Of a DNA stretch of 64,000 nt, positions 1-30,887 are shown piece by piece. Made by a program: the position numbers and the translations under genes. The stretch comes from Mesostigma viride (lineage: Eukaryota > Streptophyta > Mesostigmatophyceae > Mesostigmatales > Mesostigmataceae): NCBI GenBank assembly GCA_009746045.1, contig RPFO01000072.1, forward strand, positions 4,634,745 to 4,698,744. Direction: 5' to 3'. Each line of letters opens with the position of its first letter. Within the stretch, counting starts at the first letter, position 1. A model generated the notes under the pieces. That model did no database searches. It was not told where the DNA came from and worked only from the letters and a program-made list of their open reading frames with translations.

Positions 1-19638
<19,638 letters not shown>

Positions 19639-19678
19639 TCGAGCCGTCAGGCCGCTGAGCCGAAGTATATATCAATTA

Positions 19679-19790
19679 GATAACCAGCGCAGGCAAGAAA
19701 TCTGGAGAATCCGGACCATGGTAAGCTCGAGCCTCCCGCTGTATTCTTTCCACGTTGTCGAGTCGTTCAGGGTGATGAATGTGAATGATA
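19679..19790 (+). repeat. Dispersed repeat, copy 1
   Basis: About 110 bp with AGAATCCGGACCATGGTA and GAGTCGTTCAGGGTGATGAA. Related copies lie at 23824-23910 (+) and 24606-24719 (-). No coding potential; class unknown. This copy sits just upstream of gene A exon 1. Confidence 0.75.
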
Positions 19791-20765
19791 TATATACCAT
19801 CAGGTACCCAGCTTAATTAATCCTGGTAAATAAACCCGTCCATGCAACCATGCGTAATAGTCTCGACTGGACAAATTTGTCCATGTCCGACGTTGAGTTG
19901 AGTTGAGAGCCTAAAACTTTTTTGCTTTTCGGATGGTCCCTTCGTTTCTTCCCACGCCGGTTGTCCGACAGCGTTAAAATTATGCCGACTATGTGTGGCC
20001 TCATGCTCGTGGACGAGTAATTGTTTATTTCGTCATTTGTTTCTGGCACAGTGCTGAAAAGCCAGTATCCGATCTTGTCGGTGCATGCACGTGTTGGGAA
20101 TGGTGCCGACGACTATCGCATTTAAGTTTACTCCAGAAAAGGCGACCTGACAATTTGAAGTCCAGTGGCTTCCGTGGTCTAGTAAGGCTCCGTTTTAGCC
20201 ACTGACATCTTGATACCCTAGGCTTAGCAGGGATTACCTATTGGCTATATTTGGAATAAACGTACACCTATTTACCTGGAAAAGGCGACCTGACAACACA
20301 TGCATCGATTGGTCTGAGCATGATGGCCTTCGTTATTGTCGGCAACTGCCCACAATAACGGCTTCCAACTCTACGGCATGAAAACGGACGGCAAGTTTAA
20401 GGGAGTAAGGCAGCAGCTAGGTAGTTGAATCTGCAAAAGGGCTGCCTATGCAAACAGGCTGGCTCCTGATCACGTATGTGCAGTGTTCACATACTAGTAC
20501 TTGGCAGTTTTATAGTGTGCACATCCTGCAGCTGGAGGCTGGATTCCACCTGCACGCAATAACTTCAAGGCCAAGATTTTATCCGTTACGTTTCTCGGCC
20601 TTTGAGCCTTACCAACAGGAGCGCGACACGTAATTTTCCACGTAATTTAAAAATGGGCTCCGCCGGATAATCTATGAAAAGTTAATGAGCTGATGACGTG
20701 GAAAAGCTGAACAGACAATTAATAAAGTGTTGTTGTTGTTGTAGACTACAGTACTTGTTGTTGTT

Positions 20766-20889
20766 GCCCACGCCGCACATGGGCAGAGATTTCGGGGACA
20801 ATCAGGGGGAAAGGCAAGGAAAATGGGTGTTTTCTTGGTATTCCACTGTATAGTTTCCATTTTCTCTGCTGCCCATCGGCGGCGTGGGC
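20766..20889. mobile_element. Foldback (MITE-like) element
   Basis: Left arm GCCCACGCCGCACATGGGCA and right arm, read inverted, GCCCACGCCGCCGATGGGCA, enclose about 75 bp. No clear target duplication seen. Too small to code. Confidence 0.5.
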
Positions 20890-20911
20890 GCGAACAGCCA
20901 GTTTTTATTTT

Positions 20912-20939
20912 AGGCGTGAACCCAACTTAAGGCGTGAAT
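20912..20939. repeat. GGCGTGAA motif repeat
   Basis: GGCGTGAACCCAACTTAAGG followed by CGTGAAT. The same words occur in the palindrome at 60132-60204, so a small repeat family is present at both ends of the window. Confidence 0.6.
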
Positions 20940-21457
20940 GACTGTATTGAATTATTGACTGTGTACGGTCTGTACCTCGTACCGCCTTCCTGCTCATGGT
21001 GTGCTAGAAGTATCTCTTCAAGTGGCCGCCTGCGCGTCCAGATGGCCGCGTGGCGCGGCAGAGTGCTGGAGTGCTGGAAAGTGCATCCTTCCGTCGCCAG
21101 TCGGCAGACCGCCCACTGCACCGTGCATCATCAGCGTGCCTAACCTGCCCGTCACCTAGTCACCTTCTGCAACAACATTTCTGCGAGGGTTTTGAAGAAG
21201 TAGTAGGCAGTAAAAGCATGCTACTGTAGGCCCTTCAATAACAAATGCGCTCTAGCGGCGACCTGGACTGCGCCGTTCGTGCACTGCATCTTTGGGGTTG
21301 CTTCGCTGAATAACGTTGCCGGAAAGCTTTGGATGCATGCTGGAGGATGAGGATGCCGGGCAGATACGCTACTATGACCGCATCAATGTGGCACCCTGTT
21401 TCGTGAAATAGTGCGGCTTACTGCATGGCATCGAACTAGAAAACCGTCTTTAAGACT

Positions 21458-22534
21458 ATGGAGGCGGCAGCGAGTGCGTGGCGTCTGGTAAAACTGACTG
21501 CCGCCCGCACCCCGGCTTGGCATTTGCACGGTACCCTTTCGTCGGCTAAGGCACGTTTCGATCATTCGTTTCTCCCGCTTCAAGGCTTGGCTGCGCTGGC
21601 TGCTCGCTCGCGATGCTACTCGTCGGATGCAGTCAACCAAACAAGTTGGCAAGGGGGTTTATTGCAGCCTAGACTTGCTTTCAAGGCCCCTCAAGAGGAT
21701 TCGGGCCGCCGTCGGGCGAAGCGGACGGGCGTATTGGGCATCAAGTGCGGCATGATGGTGGAATGGGACAAGTGGGGCAAGATGTTCCCGCTCACAGTTA
21801 TCTGGATGGACGACAATGTCGTCGTGGCCAACCGAACCGAGGACAAAGAGGGGTACACGGCCGTCCAAGTCGGCATGGGCACTCGCAAAATGAAGAACGT
21901 CCGCTGGTCCGAGCTCGGACATTTCCTGGCGGCCGGCGTGCCCGTGAAGCGCTACCTGCGGGAGTTCCGCGTGAGCCCCGACGCACTGCTTCCCGCAGGG
22001 ACCCCCCTGTTTGCACGCCACTTTGTGCCGGGCCAGTTTGTTGACGTGCGCGGCACGTCGAAGGGGAAAGGGTTTGCGGGCGTGATGAAGCGGTGGGGGT
22101 TTGGGGGCGGGCCCGCGTCGCACGGCAACAGCCTCACGCACCGCGCGGCGGGAGCGACGGGGTCACGCCAGGACCCTGGCAGGGTGTTCAAGGGGACCAA
22201 GATGGCGGGCCACATGGGCCACGCACCGCGCGTCGTCCAGAACCTGCAGGTCTACAAGGTGGACCCGGCCCGCAACCTGGTCTACGTGCGGGGGCCAGTC
22301 CCGGGCCCCAACGGGTCCATGGTGCAGGTCTATGATGCCGTACGCAAGTATCAGTGGTCCCTGGACAAAGCGCTGCCCTACCCGACGTTTGTGGCGGACC
22401 CGGGCGCGCCGGCACAAGAATTAGAAAAGGAGCTGGTCGCGCCGGACGGGCCGGACCCATACGCGGCCATGTACCATTTCAAGTCGGGGGGAGCGCAAGC
22501 CGCCGCCGCTAGCACTGCCGCAAAGGCAAAATAA
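21458..22534 (+). CDS. Mitochondrial large-subunit ribosomal protein uL3m
   Basis: Single open frame of 358 codons, no intron. Residues 1-55 are rich in Arg, Ala and Ser with few acids (MEAAASAWRLVKLTAARTPA), a typical mitochondrial targeting sequence. The core starts near TGVLGIKCGMMVEWDKWG. The L3 signature QFVDVRGTSKGKGFAGVMKR and the rRNA-contacting loop GPASHGNSLTHRAAG ... DPGRVFKGTKMAGHMG are intact. An Ala-rich end follows the conserved part. L3 initiates assembly of the large subunit and contacts the peptidyl-transferase region. Bacterial-type loops plus a long presequence point to the mitochondrial rather than the cytosolic protein; a plastid location is a less likely alternative. 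It is the only ordinary housekeeping gene here, lying divergently from gene A. Confidence 0.95.
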   Translation: MEAAASAWRLVKLTAARTPAWHLHGTLSSAKARFDHSFLPLQGLAALAARSRCYSSDAVNQTSWQGGLLQPRLAFKAPQEDSGRRRAKRTGVLGIKCGMMVEWDKWGKMFPLTVIWMDDNVVVANRTEDKEGYTAVQVGMGTRKMKNVRWSELGHFLAAGVPVKRYLREFRVSPDALLPAGTPLFARHFVPGQFVDVRGTSKGKGFAGVMKRWGFGGGPASHGNSLTHRAAGATGSRQDPGRVFKGTKMAGHMGHAPRVVQNLQVYKVDPARNLVYVRGPVPGPNGSMVQVYDAVRKYQWSLDKALPYPTFVADPGAPAQELEKELVAPDGPDPYAAMYHFKSGGAQAAAASTAAKAK

Positions 22535-22672
22535 AGTCCTTCCAATCATGGCTGCTGCTTGTCTTAGGAACGCGCTGTCGTGACGTTTGTTTCTTCCCGC
22601 CACAAGTGACGTGGGAAGGTGGTATTGGTTCCTTTTTCCGTATTGCAGGGCAACCCCTGTTTTCTGGTTGCA

Positions 22673-22677
22673 TGTAA
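22673..22677 (+). terminator. Possible TGTAA polyadenylation signal of uL3m
   Basis: TGTAA about 140 bp after the stop codon. TGTAA is the usual poly(A) signal in many chlorophytes; here it is only a five-base match. Confidence 0.3.
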
Positions 22678-23823
22678 AGGCAGGCCTGTTTAGTGCCTAG
22701 CCAGCTGCTGGTGAGAGGCTCTCTCTTTACTTGGAGGGGTGTACTGCCTGCCTAGCCAGCAGCATGGGCGTGTCACCAGGGGCACCCTATGACAAGGCAA
22801 TAGGACGGCCGCCTTCCGGCTACCGGTTCCATTGCTGGTTCCGTTCGTTCATATTTGAGGGTTCGCCGACGTGCGTAACGCGCATGCCATGAGCGACATG
22901 CGCCGCTATGCCAATAGGAAGCTGACCCCAATGAAGCGGGTGGACCTAGGTCAGAGGACCTCATTGGCGCCGCCGGTCTCTTTGGCAGTGAGCAACTGCA
23001 TGGGTTCCCAGGCATGGTGGGGGCCAATGGGGGGCCAGCACGTTCGCTTTTCCAGGCAACCTGTGATTAGTGGTTGGCTTCCAGCCTCCTAGCACCCATC
23101 AGATGCCGTGGTCGGTTTGAAACATGGATAGGCCTGCGCTGTTGGCTTCATTGATTTACTACTGGTGTACCACACTCCTCATGGAGGGTTTAAGCCCACG
23201 TGACGCAGTCACGTGTCATTCACTAATTAATCAATGCTGGGTGTTTGCCTCATTTCATGCACTCATTCGCGAACTCATCGAAACGCGACTGCATCGTACG
23301 TGGGCACACTTCCTCAAGGAGTGGCGGGTGGGATGGATGGTGGGATTACCAAACGGTCTATCTAGTGGTACAAGTGTGGGCGCTGCAGCCTGAAGTGCTG
23401 ACTGATAGGCTCGTCCTGGACATGTTCTATCCCAGGAGAAGCAGGCTCTCGCGCGGGCAGCCTACTGGTTTGTCTGAAATGTGGGGGCACATGACTCGCA
23501 AGGATAGTTGGCAGGTAGTTATGAAGGATACCAACCTGAAGTCGGTGGGGGTAATGCATGTGAAATTTGGTTTAAATGGTAATTCGGGCCAAGGTGCCTG
23601 CAACCCAGCTAGACGCATCCCACTCCGTTTCCAGTTCACTCACGATCGACTTATGCTCACGTGATGCAGTCTACACGTGAAGAAGTTTAATAATTAATCA
23701 CGGAAAGTCCACTGGTGGCCGGCCATGCACCTTGCCGCGCGCAGCCAGCCAGCTCGCCGTGTGAGGACGTGGCTGCGCGGGCTTGGTGCCTGCTAGTCTA
23801 TCTGATGTGTCTACCTGATCTCC

Positions 23824-23910
23824 ATGAGAATCCAGTGCAGGCCAGAAATCTTGAGAATCCGGACCATGGTAGGTCGAACGTGCCGTTATCTTATAGTTGT
23901 GTTGAATGAA
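23824..23910 (+). repeat. Dispersed repeat, copy 2
   Basis: Contains GCCAGAAATCTTGAGAATCC and GGACCATGGTAGGTCGAACG, matching 19679-19790. The match fades after about 90 bp. Confidence 0.7.
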
Positions 23911-24385
23911 CGCTATGCGCAGCATATGCCACCGAAACACGCCATGACTCTTGCAGGAAATGTTCCCTTTGTTAAGAATAAGGAAACACACTAGTATCTC
24001 CGCACATCTGAACCATGTGATGCCAGATCTCCTCTGTGGCCGTTCCGAGCTTGGCACTGGACTGGTTGTCCACATCGTCGCGTCGCTGCAGCAACACGAT
24101 GTTTTCTGGCGTACGCGGGCTTTTGGTTCCCGCCGCACATTTGAAAGTGCTGTCCTCCGGATTTTTGCCTTTGCACCGTGTGCAGTTCTTGGACGTTTGG
24201 AATCATGGCATGGCCAACGTAATGACTGACTAGCTAGACCTTTTCAGTGGTTTTCCATTTGCGGGTATTTCCTCGTAAATGGTGGGAGAGCGATCGCAGC
24301 AATGGTGCTCACCACTAGACACTCCAGGCCAGTTAGGCTCGAAACACACGCCCTGATCAAGCAAGCTGTTTCCGGCCCCACCGTC

Positions 24386-24554
24386 CAGGTCATCTAAGTA
24401 AGTAAGTAAGTACTTGCGTGTCATGCGCAAAGGCATGTCACGGAGTACTATGCTAATCTCATTAGAAAAATAATTACACAAAAGTTTAAACAAATATCGT
24501 CTGCATCATCCCCCAACCGTTAAGCACAAACAACCGTTAAGCACAGGTCATCTA
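24386..24554 (-). mobile_element. SINE-like or truncated LINE insertion with 11-bp target duplication
   Basis: CAGGTCATCTA occurs at 24386-24396 and again at 24544-24554, enclosing 147 bp. On the minus strand the insert ends in an (ACTT)4 tail directly before the duplication, as poly-simple-tailed retroposons do. The related sequence at 30888-31045 has the same flanks uninterrupted, the empty-site form. No coding potential. Confidence 0.75.
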
Positions 24555-24605
24555 GTCGCTCTACACGTAAGCCAGCCATAATTTCAATGCACAAGGCTAC
24601 ACATT

Positions 24606-24719
24606 TCCATCACCATTCATATTCATCATCCTGAACGACTCGAACACGCGGACAAGATAACGGCAGGCTCGAGCTACCACGGTCCGGATTCTCCCGATTT
24701 CTGGCCTGCGCTGGTTGTC
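24606..24719 (-). repeat. Dispersed repeat, copy 3 (inverted)
   Basis: Read on the minus strand it matches 19679-19790 over about 115 bp (AGAATCCGGACCGTGGTA, GAGTCGTTCAGGATGATGAA). It carries both halves of the family, so it and copy 1 are the fullest. Confidence 0.75.
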
Positions 24720-25601
24720 TCCTTGACAGTAGGAACGTCACGTCATGACTTCCTAGAGCACATAGCACATACAACCTGGTCGCAGTGCAAGTGGAACGTG
24801 CACTCAAGAGCTAGCGTCCTAGAGCTACCAAGTCACACATATAGTTGCTACTCTCACTTCATATAGTTGCTAGGTACGCGTCCAAGTATTCAGCAGCCCT
24901 GTCACTGCTGAATTGGTACACAATTGATTACGTAGACTCTGCCGCGCCTTTGGCGCGCAGATCTATCAATTCTCCACACGGCTAGTCCTGTGGACCTATC
25001 CGTACGGTACTCCGCATCAATTGACACATAGGCTCTGGCGCGCCTTTGGCGGCAGACCTATCAATCAACTATCAAAGTCCTGTACAAGTCCTGTCAAAGT
25101 CCGGCGGACTACCAAAGTGACACTTGCAGGTACCTACACGCGCCCACATTGTTGGCGCGCGGTACCGACGGCACTACCTACTAAATGTCATACATTTTAC
25201 GTCCCCGTCGTCCCGTAACCAATTTAAGCATTCCTTGTGCCGTTGGAAAGAGCGTAACAATCTTTATATATCTAACGTAAAATCCTTTATGATAACTCTT
25301 ATCCGCATTTTAATTCGAGTCGTGAAGGATTAATTAATTAATTAATTGAAAAAAACACGTACGTGACTGCGTCACGTGAGCATAAGTCCTCTGATCAGAA
25401 TAAGTCCTCGGTGGGAGGGGAACATGGGATGGAATGGATTTGGTGAGCTATGCTCATTTTATCTATGACTAACCTGCTGAGCGGAGAATGCAACGCCGTA
25501 TAGCACAAAAAGAAATATATTTTTGAGAAAAAATATTTTTTAATTGTGCTGGCACCTGTACCCCAGCCACCCAGGTTGGGGTTGGCTGGACAGGTGGTTG
25601 C

Positions 25602-25610
25602 TATAAAAGG
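25602..25610 (+). promoter_or_regulatory. TATA box of the retroelement relic
   Basis: TATAAAAGG, about 113 bp before the ATG at 25723, preceded by a GC-rich imperfect palindrome (ACCTGTACC ... GGACAGGTGG). A strong match to a core promoter element in front of an ORF. Confidence 0.5.
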
Positions 25611-28170
25611 TGGGCTTCCATTCTAGGGAAGCAGGTTGTTTCTTTTGCCTGAGAACCTCACGTGACCACATCACAAAAAACAAAACGCAAGATAACACAT
25701 CAAGCTTGCATTATAACCCACCATGACCTCAGTGACAGCCCCAGACCGGAATTTCCTAGCGAAACTCAAGCAGCCTAGGAGGGATGCACCCCAAAGGAGG
25801 CCGCCACTGCGGTCCAGAAGAGTCCTAGGGGAAGGGGTTTGGCTAGAGCGGATCCAGAAGCTCACTCAGGGGCGTGCCAAGAACGTCATGGACGTACTGG
25901 AGCAAAGGGGGTTTGTCAGCGACTGGGATGGGGAGCCAGGGGAGGAGGCCCTGGCCAATGTGCTAGCAGCGCAACTGGGGGAGGCTATCAATTGCAGAGC
26001 CGGATCCACCAGTGTCAGCAGGTGCGGTGGGAACTGGGGGTGTTCCCCCTTCGGCAGGTGGAAGCGGAGGGGCGGGGCATGGTGGAGCGGGCGCTGGGGA
26101 GGAGGATGGCGCCCCTGCCAGGGGCGATCGACCAGGATGTGGCGGACCTAGACCGAAACATAGGTCGGCTGCTGGGGACCGAGACGGGCTATCTATTATG
26201 CAACGCCAGCTGGAGGGCTTCCATCCCGGCCGGGCAACGCCCGTACTGGCGGAGATATTGGCGACCTGATAGCGGCCTTGTCGAAGCTGCTGGACCAGGC
26301 AAAGACTCCATGCAGCAGCTGCAAGCCCAGCCGCGGCGACGACTGCTGGCAGGCTGGCGCGCACGAAGGGAGTGGCGCTGAGCGGGCATGCAGTGCCGGT
26401 CCTGCTGAGCAACATGCTGGAGGCGGTGCTGCCGGGGATGCTGGACTACGCGGAGAGCGTGGGGGGGAGGTCCATAATGCGTCGATAATGCTGCATGACG
26501 ATGCACGGCAGCACAGCCAGTGGTGAGAGGCGCATGTTGGTCCTGCAGATGGCTGGGTTTCTGGACACGATGGTCACGGAATTTGGCTAAGTGGGCCACG
26601 CCACGCTCCGAAGTGATTCTGGAGCTGGCAGCAGCCGAGTACCTGGCGAATCACGGCGCACGCCAGTTGGTGGATGTGGGGTCGACGGGCTGGAAGGGCA
26701 CTCCGTCGGCAATGCTGCCTTTCCAGGAGGGTGGGGCGATGCTGGCGTCCCCGGCGGTCCGGGCTGCGATGAGCATGGGGAAGCTGCAGCACAAGCTGGA
26801 GCAGGGCCCCAGCAAGAAGGGGCAGGGCGGCCCGTCCAACCGAACAACAAGTGAGGGAGCGGTGCCTCCTTCCGCTGCCTCTAGTTCCAGTGCCGCTTCC
26901 ACTGAGCTCGTGACTGGTGGCAGCAGGTACGCTCAGGCCGTAGGCGCGATAGGATGAGTCGGGCTTTTAATGCTCGCACACTAGCCTGTCAAGCGGTTAA
27001 TTAGGGCGTTAAACTGGATGGAGGGGGGGGGGGCGAGACCCGCCTGCTGTAGATTCAGCCTGTGTGCCCGGGCCTCTGCAGCAGGCGGCCCTTAAGATGG
27101 GATCGATGATGCTTGCAGGTCCTTTGTCCGCCGGAACGGCATGGTTCCGTAGCGGCAATGACAGGATCTGTAGTGGATGGGGGTGAATATGCTGAAGGAG
27201 CCCCTTACGAACCATTAGTAGCCGCACGCTTGGCCTTGCCTGGTCCGGGGGAAGGTGGCCAAGTGGATGTGCTGAACTTACTACCCCCCTCTTGGGGAGC
27301 AATTTTGAATGCATGATGAGAGTAAGACGGTACGGACGCTGAGCCCATGCAGCAGAGCGGATCTTGCAGAAGTCGATGCGGATCTCGCGGGGTACGTGTA
27401 GCATGGAGGAGTTCGCGCGGGTTTGCACGGTGTGTGTGGAGAGGGGGATTTTGGGTGGATTTTTTTAGGAAGAGCCGCCTATGGTGAACGGTACTTTTGG
27501 GGTCGGAAAGCTCGACGGCCGTATACGGCTGATTGTAGACCACAACCGTCGTGGCAACGTTGCCACTACCAGATCCTATGCCCGCTTTTTTACCACACCT
27601 TGGCGTGATTTGCGATTTGCCCACGCGCGCTGGCCGGAGGATCAGTTTTTGGGGGCGTAGTATCAGATTTGGATTCGTACTACAACAGACTCCGCCTGCC
27701 CGTTTGGATGCGGCGGTAATGTGCCTGGATGCCAGTGTGGTCGGATCTGGTGGGCCTGAGTGGGGCACGTCGGAAGGTGTGGCCGTGGATGTTGTGCTGG
27801 CCAATGGGAAACAAGCTGGCCGTCGCTGTGGCCCAGTGTGTGCACCAGTCTGTGTTGTACCGCTGTGGCCCCAAGCCCCCGTTGGAGGCTAGTCGTGGGC
27901 TGAGCATCGACATGTCAGCGCTGATCCTGGTGGCCGAGGCCAACGAGTCGGGGGAGACCGTCCGGCTGAGGCTGGAGGAGGACCCTGCTGCGCCCTTGGC
28001 GCCCTCGCCGTGCTTCGAATCTCGGCAGGATCTGGAAGGTATGCATGCTGTGACGATCGATGACCTCCATTTCACCCACTGTGCGTCGGTGGATGGGGTG
28101 AATCAGCAGCTAGATCGTGTTCAGGCTGCCTACGCCGCTGTTGGGCTGCATGGTGTAGAAATCTGACAAG
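25602..28170 (+). mobile_element. Fossil retroelement, unclassified, broken
   Basis: Plus-strand relic with a TATA box, a first ORF region from 25723 to about 26957 of unknown family, and a reverse-transcriptase-like region at about 27340-28170. The latter shows FGVGKLDGRIRLIVDH (RT motif before motif A) and TIDDLHF (motif C area) followed by VNQQLDRVQAAYAAVG. It is broken by several frame disruptions and cannot be active. No terminal repeats were found, so LTR, DIRS-like or other membership is undecided. The decay suggests an old copy. Confidence 0.55.
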
Positions 28171-28299
28171 GTGGTACGGGCGACAGCTGAGCAGACTGGT
28201 GTGCAGGCGGTGGGTGTCATTCACCAAAGAGATATGGTGACGTCACTGGTGCCTGTTCCTGAGCGTGTGGTGGCGGTTATCGCTGCTACATGTAGGAGA

Positions 28300-29180
28300 G
28301 GGGCGGGAGGTCGCCAGCGTTCAGCCGGGGTGGCTGGGATGCCATGGTGGCCGTCTGCTCCGCTATCTTTGGGACCTGTGAGGCCATGGCCTCGGTGTGG
28401 GCGGTGATGGCTTCAAGCTTCTTCATGAGCACGCCGCACTTGCCCTCCACCTGGTTTAGGCGAGAGACACGTGCATCGGCAGCCTGCGTCTCAGATGCCT
28501 GCGCCGCGCGGTGTGCAGCGCCGTGAACTGGGGTTGGAGCGTGTGGACGACCTTGGTTTCCACATTGGAGACCCGGGCCTCCACCGTGCTGAGCGTCGTG
28601 TGTAGCGAGGCCAGCTTCTCGGCCAACGGCCAGGTCACGTGCTCCTCCAGCGCTGCTCGGATGTCATATCCTTGCAGAGGGAGGGAGCCGGCGTGGCTGC
28701 CGGCTGCGCAAGCCGGGCTGGGTTTTGGAGCTTAGCGACAATGTCGTGGACAGGTAGCTGCAGGAAGAAGCTGCACAGGATAGCGATGGAGGCGGTTGTC
28801 TGGCCTGGCGATGAACGCCTCCATGTGGACGGCGGGAATGGGCCCGTTGGGCCCCATGAGCTTGCATTCCTGGGCTAAGACTGACCTGATGATGTCGGCG
28901 CATTCTTCCTTCGTCAGGGCCAGCCATTGATCGATAGAAGGAAAATGCTCTGTCGCCTGGGAGGTAATGGCTCCATTTGTGGTCGTGGCAGGGTTTCTTT
29001 ACCGGCTCTGGAGAGGCGCTTGGCGATGGGTTTGCTACATAGCTGGCGATGGCCGGGTTTGCGAGCCCAGGCGGCTGCATGGGCAAGGATGATGGCGAGT
29101 GGGTTTGCCGGAGCCGGAAAGCTCCTTTTCCAAACCCCGTCAGTTTGCTTTTGGAGTCATCATAGCTGCTTGTCACGTGC
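28300..29180 (-). pseudogene. Decayed coiled-coil ORF, possibly a LINE ORF1
   Basis: Minus-strand segments read FPSIDQWLALTKEECADIIR, then LAEKLASLHTTLSTVEARVS with NVETKVVHTL, and QMHVSRLNQVEGKCGVLMKK. The heptad pattern is that of a trimeric coiled coil as in LINE ORF1 proteins. The segments lie in different frames, so at least two or three indels separate them. No start or stop can be assigned. The neighbouring LINE RT fragment is on the same strand but lies upstream of it, so they may belong to different insertions. Confidence 0.45.
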
Positions 29181-29679
29181 GTAACTTTTTCGATAGTCTG
29201 CGTGTCAACCGATTATACTGGCCGGAGTGCGCATCGATCGAATATGCAAGTGGTCTGACCGAATTTGGGGCTCAGATGCAAAAGATCTGAGCTCCGCCGT
29301 CAGCCATGCCGCCGTCAGCCATTTTCCGTTCCGTTGCCCCTCGATTGGCGTAAAGCGTGCCAGGTGAGCGAGATACGATGGTCTACGTCGACCTCGCAGC
29401 TGGGGAGCTATAAGCTACCCGGCAGCAGCTTGACGCGCGGTCCCAGCCGGTACTGGACGCGAGAGCCATCAAGAAGCCGGAAGAGGTCGGACGATGGCTA
29501 AATGAGCCCAACCGCCAGGGCCTCTGGCGGCAGTCTTGCTGCAACCTTGAGCCCCACCACTCGGGCCTCAATTGCTAGGCAATCAAGCCATTAGCCATGT
29601 GTGCACGTGCTCAGTGGTGTCGTCTGCATAGATAATTTCCCCTAGCCTAATCTTTGTGTCCGCCGGCCCCGCCGCCGTG

Positions 29680-30060
29680 CCAGCTAGAACTTGTAGTGGC
29701 GACCTTCACCGGCCCCGGGTTCCCTACCCACAATGCGAACAAACCGCTTACGCGCGTGAATCATTACGTAGTCAACCACAATAATGAACAGAGTATGGTG
29801 AGAGCACGCACCCCTGCCACACACCCTTCTGAAAAGGGCATGGTGCCGGCGTGGACCCATAGGAAGTGCGCACCGAGGTGGTGGACCCTTCATACATGTT
29901 GCGAATGACAGCAATGAGGGGGAGGGGGATCCGTAACAGAGCGATGATGTCCAACAGCGCAGACCGGCCAAAAGACCGAGTCGGAGGCTTTGATGAAGTC
30001 CACCAGCACAAGGTGCAAAGGAGATTCACCAGGTTGGAGGCTAAGCATGCAATTGCTAGG
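29680..30060 (-). mobile_element. LINE reverse transcriptase fragment
   Basis: Minus strand reads LHLVLVDFIKASDSVFWP (RT motif A, normally DFxKAFDS), then after a frame change LLDIIALLRIPLPLIAVIRN, MYEGSTTSVRTSYGSTPA and GVWQGCVLSPY (motif B, GxxQGxxLSP). Only about 120 residues of the finger-palm part remain; motif C is missing. A frameshift lies shortly after motif A and the Phe of KAFD is Ser. Plainly a dead fragment. Confidence 0.75.
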
Positions 30061-30332
30061 GCTTGGCTTCTCAGCAGAGAGTGGCTCTCTGCATGGGCAA
30101 AGTGTGGCTAACTACTTCAACGCTAATACATCATCTGGTTTGGATCCCATCATACAGCTGCATACATACACATTGGCTCTGTATATAGGTTTATAGCTGG
30201 GCGTTTGCTTTGGTTTGAGTGATTTCACTCTGCTGTAAGTAATTATATTTTTAATACACATTGGCGTGGGGCCGTGGGCCACGTCAGCTAAGCCTTACTA
30301 TGCTACACTACTGCTAGATTGCCATAGGCTGG

Positions 30333-30435
30333 TTTTGCTGGGGTTGCTGGGGTTGCTGGGGTTGCTGGGGTTGCTGGGGTTGCTGGGGTTGCTGGGGTTG
30401 CTGGGGTTGCTGGGGTTGCTGGGGTTGCTGGAGTG
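30333..30435. repeat. (TTGCTGGGG)n 9-bp repeat
   Basis: About eleven copies. On the minus strand it can be read as PQQ, PSN or PAT triplets, so it could once have been part of a coding low-complexity region of the adjoining relic. Confidence 0.95.
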
Positions 30436-30600
30436 GCGGGGTCGCCTGCCATGGCTTGTGGTCGACGTAAAGATGGCCACCCCTCTCCAGTAAACCAGCT
30501 TCTTCCCTGCTGCCTGCCGGAGCTGGAGGTAGGTCGGCGCCAGAGCTCCCGTCGCCGTTGGTGCTGCGTCAAGTCGTCGTTCAGCGTGTAGTCGAGGTCC

Positions 30601-30879
30601 CTACGAGCCGCTTGCGACGCTTGAGGAAAAACAGCTTGTCTGCCATGTAGTCAAAGGTGAGGAGCAGTGGGAACGGTCCAGCCTTACCCTGCGAGCGGGG
30701 AAGGTGGATATCACGGGGGCCCCCAGCTTTACCTCACCATGCAGTGAGAGCCCTTGGGGCAAGGATGTTGTTCTCAATGCGTTGGCAAGGGTCTCGAAGG
30801 TCTCACCTGGCAGCTGGTTGAAGTGCTTGACGATGACGTTGAGGCTGCGCTTGTAGAGCTTTGTGTGTAGCCTTTTCAT
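30601..30879 (-). pseudogene. Short ORF of unknown family beside the retroelement relics
   Basis: 92 codons starting MKRLHTKLYKRSLNVIVKHF and continuing NQLPGETFETLANALRTT. The start is followed directly upstream (in its sense) by the dispersed sequence at 30888-31045. A plausible start of a transposon-encoded protein, since later residues are better explained by another frame. I do not recognise a domain. Confidence 0.3.
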
Positions 30880-30887
30880 TGAAACGA

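Larger units (their letters stand above)
22700..25590. other. Intergenic stretch without a supported gene
   Basis: Only short unrelated open frames were found. It holds scattered repeats: three copies of a word like GCTCACGTGACGCAGTCACG (near 23200, 23655 and inverted near 25370), two copies of the 19.68-kb repeat family, and the SINE-like insertion at 24397-24543. Confidence 0.6.
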
